Source of the DNA: Nocardia nova NBRC 15556
Lineage (GTDB): Bacteria > Actinomycetota > Actinomycetes > Mycobacteriales > Mycobacteriaceae
DNA length: 64,000 bases
Assembly (NCBI RefSeq): GCF_001613005.1
Contig: NZ_BDBN01000051.1
Span: 1-64,000 of the forward strand
Direction of reading: 5' to 3'
Shown in pieces: positions 46,847 to 54,157 of the stretch; the first letter of the stretch is position 1, and every line of letters starts with the position of its first letter. The position numbers were made by a program, and so were the translations under genes. The notes beneath the pieces were generated by a model. That model worked only from the letters and a program-made list of their open reading frames with translations. It did no database searches and was not told where the DNA came from.

Positions 46847-49273
46847 ATGCATATCCGATCCGGCACAGATACGGCCGGGACGAGTGAACACGACCGCATC
46901 GCACACCCGTGGGGAACACGAACTCCGTACGGCCCCGGCCAGGCGTGGCCGGAGCGCGTGGATATGTTCCTGGCCGAAGGTGTGCGCGAGGACATGGTGG
47001 AACGCTGGGTGCCGACCGCCTCGGTGCTGCACTCCAACGGCGACGCCATGGATATCGCCGTGCACGAGGGACGCATCGTGGGAGTGCGCGGCCGCGCCGG
47101 GGATCGGGTCAACCGCGGGCGGCTGGGACCGAAGGACCTCTTCGGCTGGCAGGCCAACAATTCACCCGACCGGCTGACGGCCCCGCTGGTGCGCCGGCGC
47201 GGCAAACTGGTCGAAACCGATTGGGACACAGCCATGTCGATGGTGGCCGAGCGGACCCGCGAGCTGCTGGGCGAGCGCGGGCCGGGCTCGATCGGCTTCT
47301 ACACCACCGGGCAATTGTTCCTGGAGGAGTACTACGCGCTGACCGTCCTGGCCCGGGGCGGCATCGGCACCAATCATCTCGACGGCAACACCCGGCTGTG
47401 CACCGCCACCGCCGGTGAGGCGTTGAAGGAATCCTTCGGATCCGACGGGCAGCCCGGCAGTTACGCCGACGTCGACTACGCCGACGTGATCGCGCTCTAC
47501 GGCCACAACGTCGCCGAAACCCAGACCGTGCTGTGGGCGCGCATGCTCGATCGCCTGCGCGGCCCGAATCCGCCCGCCCTCGTCTGCGTCGATCCGCGCA
47601 CCACGCAGGTGGCGCGCGCGGCCACCGTCCATCTGGCGCCGCGCCCGGGCACCAATGTGATGGTGATGAACGCGCTGTTGCACGAGCTGATCCGCAACGA
47701 CTGGATCGACCGCGACTACATCGACGCGCATACGGTCGGATTCGACGAACTGCGCAAACAGGTCGCCGACTGCACGCCCGAACGCGCGGCACAGGTCTGT
47801 AATGTGCCGGAGGCCGATCTGCGGGCCGCGGCGCGGATCATCGGCACGGGCGAGCGGGTGCTGTCGACCGTGTTGCAGGGCTTCTACCAATCCCATCAGG
47901 CCACCGCGGCCGCGGTGCAGGTCAACAACATTCACCTGATTCGCGGCATGCTCGGCCGGCCCGGCTGCGGCGTCCTGCAGATGAACGGCCAGCCCACCGC
48001 GCAGAACACCCGGGAATGCGGGGCCGACGGCGATCTGCCAGGATTTCGCAACTGGGCCAACGATTCTCACGTCGAAGAACTGGCCCGGCTGTGGAATGTC
48101 GACCCGCAACGCATACCGCACTTCAGCGCGCCGACGCATCTCATGCAGATCCTGCGCTTCGTCGAGGACGGGTCGATCCGCTTCCTCTACGTCAACGGCA
48201 CCAATCCGGCGGTGTCGGCGCCCGAACTCGCGCGCGTTCGCGCCCTGCTGTCGCAGCGGCGACTGTTTCTCGTCGTGCAGGACATCTTCCTTTCCGAGAC
48301 AGCGCAACTGGCGGATGTGGTGCTGCCCGCGGCGACCTGGGGTGAGAAGACCGGCACCTTCACCAATGCCGACCGCACCGTGCACCTGTCGGAGAAGGCC
48401 GTCGAGCCGCCCGGGGACGCCCGGCCCGACCTGGACATCTTCCTCGACTACGCCCGCCGCCTGGATCTGCGCGACGCCGACGGCGCACCGCTGCTGCCGT
48501 GGCGGACGCCGGAGGAGGTGTTCGAGCAGTGGAAGCGGTGCAGCGCGGGGCGCCTGTGCGACTACTCGGCCATGACCTACGCGAAACTTCGCGCGCGCGG
48601 TGGCATTCAATGGCCGTGCACCGAGGAGCATCCGGACGGCACCGAGCGGTTGTACGCCGACGCGACATTCCGTGCGGCGCCGCAGGATTGTGAAACCTAC
48701 GGTCGCGACCTGATCACCGGTGCTCCGCTGGAGCCGACCGAGTATCGCGCGCTGAACCCGGAGGGCCGCGCCGTGATCAAGGCGGCGCAGTACCTGCCGC
48801 GGCACGAGACGCCGAGCGAGGAATATCCGTACGCGCTGATCACCGGTCGTACGCTCTATCACTTCCACACGCGCACCAAGACCGGCCGCGCACCGCAACT
48901 GCAGGCCGCCGCGCCGCAGGTGTGGGTGGAGATGGCGGCCGAGGACGCCCGGCGGGAGGGATGGGACGACGGCGACCTGCTGCGCATCCGCACCCCACGC
49001 GGGCAGGTGACGGCCCGGCTGCGCACCGGCGCCATCCGCTCCGGCGTGGTCTTCCTTCCGTTCCACTACGGCTATTGGGATACCGCGGCCGGGGATCGCC
49101 CCGCCGGTAAGGACGGCACCGCCGCCAACGAGCTCACCCCCACCGAGTGGGATCCGGTCTCGAAACAACCGCTGTTCAAGTCCGGCGCCGCCGCTGTGGA
49201 ACTCGTCCGGCCCGCCCGGCGATCGGAACGTGTCACCACACCCGCGGTCGAACTGGAGCGGAGTGCGCGATGA
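46847..49273 (+). CDS. Molybdopterin oxidoreductase family protein lacking the N-terminal Fe-S ligands
   Basis: 808-aa catalytic subunit of the DMSO-reductase superfamily, close to assimilatory nitrate reductase/FdhF. The Mo-ligand Cys is in HLDGNTRLCTATAGEALKES; NGQPTAQNTRECGADGDLPG and DVVLPAATWGEKTGTFTNAD are cofactor-binding blocks, and residues about 690-800 form the MopB C-terminal domain. Where the usual CxxCxxxC of the [4Fe-4S] cluster stands, it has Ser59, His62, Asp66 (TASVLHSNGDAMD), and the fourth Cys position reads RLGPKD. No Tat signal, so cytoplasmic. ATG 46847 is favoured since GAGG overlaps the GTG at 46841. Coupled to the next gene by ATGA. Confidence 0.9.
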   Translation: MHIRSGTDTAGTSEHDRIAHPWGTRTPYGPGQAWPERVDMFLAEGVREDMVERWVPTASVLHSNGDAMDIAVHEGRIVGVRGRAGDRVNRGRLGPKDLFGWQANNSPDRLTAPLVRRRGKLVETDWDTAMSMVAERTRELLGERGPGSIGFYTTGQLFLEEYYALTVLARGGIGTNHLDGNTRLCTATAGEALKESFGSDGQPGSYADVDYADVIALYGHNVAETQTVLWARMLDRLRGPNPPALVCVDPRTTQVARAATVHLAPRPGTNVMVMNALLHELIRNDWIDRDYIDAHTVGFDELRKQVADCTPERAAQVCNVPEADLRAAARIIGTGERVLSTVLQGFYQSHQATAAAVQVNNIHLIRGMLGRPGCGVLQMNGQPTAQNTRECGADGDLPGFRNWANDSHVEELARLWNVDPQRIPHFSAPTHLMQILRFVEDGSIRFLYVNGTNPAVSAPELARVRALLSQRRLFLVVQDIFLSETAQLADVVLPAATWGEKTGTFTNADRTVHLSEKAVEPPGDARPDLDIFLDYARRLDLRDADGAPLLPWRTPEEVFEQWKRCSAGRLCDYSAMTYAKLRARGGIQWPCTEEHPDGTERLYADATFRAAPQDCETYGRDLITGAPLEPTEYRALNPEGRAVIKAAQYLPRHETPSEEYPYALITGRTLYHFHTRTKTGRAPQLQAAAPQVWVEMAAEDARREGWDDGDLLRIRTPRGQVTARLRTGAIRSGVVFLPFHYGYWDTAAGDRPAGKDGTAANELTPTEWDPVSKQPLFKSGAAAVELVRPARRSERVTTPAVELERSAR

Positions 49274-49758
49274 ACGACCTGGACGCCATGCTCGCCGAGA
49301 TACACCGCAGCGAGACCCATCTGGGAAAGCTGCTGATCCGCACCGCCGACCGGCACCGCACCGATCACGAGGTCCACCACGTGTGCCGGGACCTGCTGGT
49401 CTGGACCGACGACCATCGCCGCAAACTGGCCGCCGTCGGGGAAGACCGCGGTCTGCATCTGGACCCTTCGCCGGTGACGGCCGCCGGATCGGTGGAATCG
49501 GTCCGGAGGGCGCTCGGCACCCTGGTGGGGCGCCGCCATGCGCCCGCCCTGCTGTTGCTGCGCGATCTGCGCGAGATTCACAGCCACGCCGCGGTGGTCT
49601 CGGTGAACTGGGAAATCCTGGCGCAGGCGGCACAGGCGGGGCGAGACAGCGAACTGCTGGAACTGGCCTCCGACTGCCATCCGGAGACGTTGCGGCAAAT
49701 GCGCTGGGCCAACGCCAAGATCAAGGAGACCGCGCCGCAGGCCGTCGCGACGCCGTGA
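49270..49758 (+). CDS. Helical hypothetical protein coupled to the molybdopterin oxidoreductase
   Basis: 162-aa all-helical, His- and Glu-rich protein. Segments MLAEIHRSETHLGKLLIRTA, RHRTDHEVHHVCRDLLVW and REIHSHAAVVSVNWEILAQA place His/Glu at helix-like spacing, as in ferritin-like or hemerythrin-like bundles. This is suggestive only. ATG overlaps the stop of the oxidoreductase by 4 nt. Family not recognised; it may be a partner or electron-transfer accessory of the enzyme. Confidence 0.7.
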   Translation: MNDLDAMLAEIHRSETHLGKLLIRTADRHRTDHEVHHVCRDLLVWTDDHRRKLAAVGEDRGLHLDPSPVTAAGSVESVRRALGTLVGRRHAPALLLLRDLREIHSHAAVVSVNWEILAQAAQAGRDSELLELASDCHPETLRQMRWANAKIKETAPQAVATP

Positions 49759-49781
49759 ATACCGCTGCCCACGGCGGGTAT
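49757..49781 (+). promoter_or_regulatory. Putative sigma-B/F-type promoter of the nucleotidyltransferase-BON gene
   Basis: GAAT (49757-49760), 15 nt, GGGTAT (49776-49781). Nine nt precede the ATG at 49791, the same distance as in the Rv2629-like and redox-operon cases. Confidence 0.45.
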
Positions 49782-49790
49782 GCGCCCGCT

Positions 49791-50615
49791 ATGACTGCCT
49801 CGATAGAGCAGTTGCTCCACACGCTCACCAAGGTGGTGAACGCGCTGCTGGCCCACGAGATCGACTTCGCGGTCGGCGGCGGTTGTGCGGTCTACGCCCG
49901 CGGTGGTCCCGCGAGCGACCACGATGTCGACATCTACGTCAAACCCGTCGACGCCGGCCGCGCCCGCGACATCCTGACCGCATCCGGGCTGCACGCCGTC
50001 GACCCGCCCGAGGACTGGCTGACCAAGGTGTACGACGGAAATACGCTGGTGGACTTGATCTTCCGGCCCAACTACCGCAACGTCGACGACGATCTGCTGG
50101 GCCGCGCGACCTGGATGCGGATCGGCCCGGCGGCGGCTCCGGTGCTCAGTGGCACCGATCTGATGGTGGACAAATTGATGGTCCTCGACCCGCACCGGCT
50201 CGATTTCACGCGGTTGCTGGCGATCGCCCGGGATCTGCGGGAACAGGTCGACTGGCGGCGCGCGCGGGAAGAAACCGCGGTGTCGCCGTACGCGCGGGCG
50301 TTTCTGGCGCTGATCGAGGATCTCGGAATCGGAGGTGAGGTCATGGCTCAGGACTCGGGCGACGAGGTGTTGCCGCAATATCTGGTCGCGAATCTGCGGC
50401 GGGCTTTCGCGGAGGACCCGCGCACCGCCGAACTCGGCGTGCAGGTGACCATCCGCGGCGCCGTGGTGGTGCTGTGCGGGGAGGTCGGCAGCGAACAGCA
50501 GCGCAGCGATCTGGAGGACATCGTGCGCGAGCACGCGCCGAAACTGCGCATTCACAACGATATTCGGGTTACCTCCACGCAGGCGCCCACCGTCGATCAC
50601 GAACGGCTGAGCTGA
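49791..50615 (+). CDS. Nucleotidyltransferase-like domain fused to a BON domain
   Basis: 274-aa fusion. Residues 1-180 resemble minimal nucleotidyltransferases: FAVGGGCAVYARGGPASDHD with the DxD-like DHDVDIYVKP, then VYDGNTLVDLIFRP and LSGTDLMVDKLMVLDPHRLD. Residues about 195-260 are a BON domain: LPQYLVANLRRAFAEDPRTA, VQVTIRGAVVVLCGEVGSEQ, and RIHNDIRVTS, usually a phospholipid- or envelope-associated module. ATG 50343 inside the gene has GGAGG 7 nt upstream and would give a free BON protein. TGATG junction with the metallophosphoesterase. I know no characterised protein of this layout. Confidence 0.78.
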   Translation: MTASIEQLLHTLTKVVNALLAHEIDFAVGGGCAVYARGGPASDHDVDIYVKPVDAGRARDILTASGLHAVDPPEDWLTKVYDGNTLVDLIFRPNYRNVDDDLLGRATWMRIGPAAAPVLSGTDLMVDKLMVLDPHRLDFTRLLAIARDLREQVDWRRAREETAVSPYARAFLALIEDLGIGGEVMAQDSGDEVLPQYLVANLRRAFAEDPRTAELGVQVTIRGAVVVLCGEVGSEQQRSDLEDIVREHAPKLRIHNDIRVTSTQAPTVDHERLS

Positions 50616-51424
50616 TGACGGGCGCCGAACGGACGACGGACGGGGTGGTACGCATCGCGGCGGTGGCCGATATCCACCTCGGCGCGGAATCGCAGGGGAC
50701 CCTGCGCCCCGCATTGGAACGACTGCCCGAGGAGGCCGACGTCCTGCTGGTCGGCGGCGACCTCACCCGGCACGGCACTCTCGACGAGGCGCGGGTGGTC
50801 GCGACCGAACTGGGGGACCCCGGTGTGCCCGTGATCGCGGTGCTCGGCAACCACGATCACCATTCCGATCGGCAGGACGACATCACGGCCCTGCTGTGCG
50901 ATCACGGGATCCGGGTCCTGGAAGGGACCTCCACCACGGTGACCGTGGGGCCTCACTCGCTGGGCGTCGCGGGCACGAAGGGATTCGGCGGCGGCTTCGC
51001 CGGAAAGTGCGCGAGCGTCTTCGGCGAGCGGATCATGCGCGAATTCGCCTCCTACACCGTCGATCTCGCCGACGCGCTGCACGTCGCACTGTGCCGGCTG
51101 GACACCGATGTGAAGGTCGCGCTCACCCACTATTCACCCTGCGGGGACACCCTGCACGGCGAGCCGCCCGAAATCTATCCGTTCCTGGGCTCGTATCTGC
51201 TCGGTGAGGCGATCGACACCTGCGGCGGCGCCGATCTGGCGATCCACGGGCACGCCCACGCCGGATACGAGCGCGGCACCACACCGGGTGGGGTGCGGGT
51301 GCGCAATGTGGCCCAGCCGGTGATCCGCGCGGCGTACACGGTCTACGATCTGGAGGTACCGGAGCGGGCGGCGACGTCCGGTGTGCCGGCCGAGTCGGCC
51401 GAGGCCGCGCGGACTCCGGCCTGA
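50615..51424 (+). CDS. Calcineurin-like metallophosphoesterase
   Basis: 269-aa phosphoesterase. Metal-binding motifs in order: AAVADIHLG (DxH), LLVGGDLTRHG (GDxx), AVLGNHDHHSD (GNHD/E), ALTHYSP and AIHGHAHAGYERG (GHxH). All ligands for a dinuclear centre are present; substrate could be a nucleotide, cyclic nucleotide or phospholipid head group. ATG 50615 overlaps the stop of the nucleotidyltransferase-BON gene by 1 nt, so the two are translationally coupled and probably linked in function. No signal peptide. Confidence 0.9.
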   Translation: MTGAERTTDGVVRIAAVADIHLGAESQGTLRPALERLPEEADVLLVGGDLTRHGTLDEARVVATELGDPGVPVIAVLGNHDHHSDRQDDITALLCDHGIRVLEGTSTTVTVGPHSLGVAGTKGFGGGFAGKCASVFGERIMREFASYTVDLADALHVALCRLDTDVKVALTHYSPCGDTLHGEPPEIYPFLGSYLLGEAIDTCGGADLAIHGHAHAGYERGTTPGGVRVRNVAQPVIRAAYTVYDLEVPERAATSGVPAESAEAARTPA

Positions 51425-52023
51425 CGAGCAATTGCGGTGTTATCCGGTTGGGAAGTGCCGCCGAACTTCTGGCAATTCCCTCCGGGCTGCGGAATCATTT
51501 GTGGAGAATACTCATCGGCGGGTGCGGGCAACTGCCGCCCGAGCGGCAGGAATTCCCTTCCCGCCGATGCGGGGAAGGATTGTTCCGGGCGATCGCGAGG
51601 CGAATTCGCGCGGCCGCCCGGCTCGGGAAGGTGGAGGCGGTCCCGCTCGGGCACCGGCCACGACGCACCCCGGAGCCCGGTGGGAAGGCTGCTGCCGCGG
51701 AGGGTTTCGCAGTACCGCTGAGCTCGCCGGACCACACCTGATGAAGATCGACGAGCGGGCCGCCGCACGCACAAACTCACGTACATTCGACCGTGCAAAT
51801 GTGCTTGCATCCGTAAATGTGTCCGTAAATCACGTAACAATGCGCGCGGTTGCGCATTGTTGTTGTTCTGGCTAATGTGTCCGCATCCCGGTGGCGTACA
51901 TGTGACGTTTTCCTTCGCAGGCGATGTGTCGCTGCCTGTGTCCACATGTGATCGGGTGCGAGCGTGTACTGCGGGGAGGAATGCGGTAGATATCGGACAA
52001 GGGGGAACAAAGATTGGTATTCG
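51425..52023. other. 600-bp gap without a convincing gene
   Basis: Lower GC than the surroundings, especially 51770-51870 and 51980-52040. It holds an inverted repeat (51836-51861), a direct repeat CCGTAAAT-GTGT-CCGTAAAT (51811-51830), and TGTGTCC-like words at several points. Open frames on both strands lack RBS or typical codon bias. It may be the promoter region of the AMP-binding-like gene or the scar of a deletion. Confidence 0.5.
51836..51861. promoter_or_regulatory. 10-bp-arm inverted repeat
   Basis: AACAATGCGC-GCGGTT-GCGCATTGTT, perfect arms, followed by GTTGTTCT. It could be a terminator-like hairpin on the plus strand or a repressor site for the gene at 52024. Confidence 0.45.
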
Positions 52024-53202
52024 ATGACAATAAATTCTGCATCGGTGAATATTCGAGGATATCGGGGCAGGGATATCGCGACCGGTGCCGGTAGACCCGC
52101 GCTGCTGTTCAGCGCGGTCACGACCGCCATGCGGATGCGTCCGTACGCGACGGTGTCGAGCATGCACGACAGCCGGACCTTCGGCGACCTGCTCGCCGAG
52201 GTCTCGGACAAGGCCGCGCGATTCGATACGGTGTTGCGCCGTCCGCGGGCGAGAGTCCTTGTGGCCCTCGGGAATTCGCCCGGATACATTTCGACGATGC
52301 TGTCGCTGCTCGCCCGCGGCGACATTCCGGTGCTCGCCAATCCGGCACTGCCGCTCACCGCGATGCGGGAGCTGATCGAGGAGTGCGGAATCGACGCCGT
52401 GGTCGCCTCCGGGCAGGCCGGCGGAATCCGGCTCGACGAGCGATCCTGGGCGCAGCGCACCGATTTCGACGGCGACCGCCCGGCCCTGCACCGCGACACC
52501 GAACTGTGCCGCGTCGCCTCCGCGCCGTCGCGGCGGCTGGTCTGTCTCGAATACTCCGCGACCGCGGTCCTCAACGCCGCCACAGCCTGGGTCGGTGCGA
52601 GCAAACTGCGGGAATCCGATCGGACGCTGTGTTTCGCAGGCCTGTTCGGGCGCTTCGGATTTCACACCGCCACCGTCGCCAACCTCGTCGCCGGCGCCGA
52701 TCTGGTATTGCCGGCCGGAACCCACGCGCCGGGCAACATTCATCGTCACCTGGCCGCGGAATCGCCGACGGTACTGGTGGCCGAACCCGCCGTCTATCAG
52801 GCCATGGTGCAGGGCACCCGGGAGGATCTGTCGGCCGATGTCGCCGCGGCACTGCACCGGATCCGCCTGCGGCTGTCCCCGCATTCGGTCGCGTCCTCGG
52901 TGGCGGCACGGGTGCGGGCGGTATCAGGGCCGATCACCATCTGCTACGGCCTGGACGAAACCGGTCCGGTCGCATACGGCTTCGACGCCGCGGACGGGGC
53001 GTCCGGTGTCCATCTGCTGTCCGGGGTCCGCATGGAGGCCCGCTCTACCGACGGCGAACAGTACGCGCACGTGCACACCAAATCCCTGGCGACGACCTAC
53101 CTCAACGATCCGGTCGAATTCGAACGCTGCCTCACCGGCGACGGCAGCTATCTCAGCCGCAGCCTGGCCGGCCTGCCCGCGTCGGTCGTCGACGCCGGCT
53201 GA
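52024..53202 (+). CDS. AMP-binding (ANL superfamily)-like protein, degenerate and without C-terminal domain
   Basis: 392-aa protein resembling the N-terminal part of acyl-CoA synthetases: RTFGDLLAEVSDKAARFDTV, VALGNSPGYISTMLSLLARG, a DIPVLANPALP loop, CFAGLFGRFGFHTATVANLV and CYGLDETGPVAYGF (in place of YGxTE). The phosphate-binding loop normally rich in Ser/Thr/Gly reads LEYSATAVLNAATA, and the C-terminal lid domain with the catalytic Lys is absent. Adenylation activity is therefore doubtful. ATG 52024 is tentative; GTG 51964 is possible. Preceded by a long AT-richer gap, which fits horizontal origin or decay. Confidence 0.65.
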   Translation: MTINSASVNIRGYRGRDIATGAGRPALLFSAVTTAMRMRPYATVSSMHDSRTFGDLLAEVSDKAARFDTVLRRPRARVLVALGNSPGYISTMLSLLARGDIPVLANPALPLTAMRELIEECGIDAVVASGQAGGIRLDERSWAQRTDFDGDRPALHRDTELCRVASAPSRRLVCLEYSATAVLNAATAWVGASKLRESDRTLCFAGLFGRFGFHTATVANLVAGADLVLPAGTHAPGNIHRHLAAESPTVLVAEPAVYQAMVQGTREDLSADVAAALHRIRLRLSPHSVASSVAARVRAVSGPITICYGLDETGPVAYGFDAADGASGVHLLSGVRMEARSTDGEQYAHVHTKSLATTYLNDPVEFERCLTGDGSYLSRSLAGLPASVVDAG

Positions 53203-53325
53203 CCGGCGACGGCCGTAGTTCATCCGCGCCGGGTGATGCCGTCGTCGCGCGGGCGATACACAGTCGATGCGCCGGTGCTCGACGTCTCGTGAGCACCGGG
53301 ACCGATCGGCCGGTGAGGAGCCACG

Positions 53326-54015
53326 GTGGCGAATCGACGATCTGAGCGGATGCGGGGTCGTGCCGCGGCGGCGTGGCGCTACGTCCGCACGGCGCCGTGG
53401 ACGTTCTCGTGGTTGGCGCTGCTGCTGGTGACCACGATCGTGCAGCATGCGGTGTCACTCGACGATTTGAAGATCATTCTGGGTGAGCGCTCGACGAACC
53501 TGTCGAACCTGAAGAGCGATCCGCTCCACGCCCTGGTGACGAGCCTGCTGTGGGTCGCCGGCTACTTCTGGCTGCCGTATCTGGTGCTGTACTGCGTATT
53601 CCACGCACCCGCCGAGCGGTGGCTGGGCGCCCTGCGCTGGGCGATCGTCGGATTGCTCGCCCACGTGGGCGCGACCTACATCAGCGAGGGACTGCTGGGC
53701 TGGGCGATCCGGCACGGATACGCCGACCCCGCCCTCGTCGACGTGCGCGATATCGGCGTCAGCTACTTCCTCGCCGGCATCATCGGCGTGCTGACCTACC
53801 ACATCGCGTATCCGTGGCGGTGGGCGTATCTCGTGGCGGCTACGGCCTGTTTCGCCGCGCCGCCGCTGATCCATTTGACCTTCACCGGAATCGGCCACTT
53901 CTCGGCCTTCCTGATCGGGCTGGCGTGCTACCCGCTCACCCGGAGCCGCACCGCTCCGACGTGGAATCCGGCGCAGGCCCGGCGCGACCGCCACCGTCGC
54001 GCGCGCGCAGTCTAG
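53326..54015 (+). CDS. Rhomboid-like membrane protein
   Basis: 229-aa protein with about six membrane helices (for example FSWLALLLVTTIVQHAV, LVTSLLWVAGYFWLPYLVLY, YFLAGIIGVLTYHIAYPW). DVRDIGVSYFLAGIIG offers a GxS-type Ser in a helix and TGIGHFSAFLIGLACYPL a His in the last helix, the arrangement of rhomboid proteases. The usual GxSG is GVSY, so proteolysis is uncertain. Actinobacterial annotations call such proteins rhomboid-like. GTG start with GAGGAG about 6 nt upstream. C-terminal tail is Arg-rich and cytoplasmic. Confidence 0.7.
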   Translation: MANRRSERMRGRAAAAWRYVRTAPWTFSWLALLLVTTIVQHAVSLDDLKIILGERSTNLSNLKSDPLHALVTSLLWVAGYFWLPYLVLYCVFHAPAERWLGALRWAIVGLLAHVGATYISEGLLGWAIRHGYADPALVDVRDIGVSYFLAGIIGVLTYHIAYPWRWAYLVAATACFAAPPLIHLTFTGIGHFSAFLIGLACYPLTRSRTAPTWNPAQARRDRHRRARAV

Positions 54016-54157
54016 TTCATCGGCGCGCGTCCGGAAGGCGAAGTGGCGCTGAGTGTTTGCGGCGTGCTAAGAGAGTGGACGTGTTGTGGTCTGCGCGTGT
54101 TCATCTCCACCCTCGTGTGTCGGTACCGGCGCCCCCTCGCGGGAACCGGCGTTTCGC

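Noticed and set aside
47162..49633. 823-codon minus-strand frame opposite the molybdopterin oxidoreductase
   Set aside because: Arg/Gly/His-rich shadow of a conserved enzyme with no motif of its own.
51448..51741. 97-codon plus-strand frame after the metallophosphoesterase
   Set aside because: No RBS, atypical residues, overlaps equally long frames on both strands.
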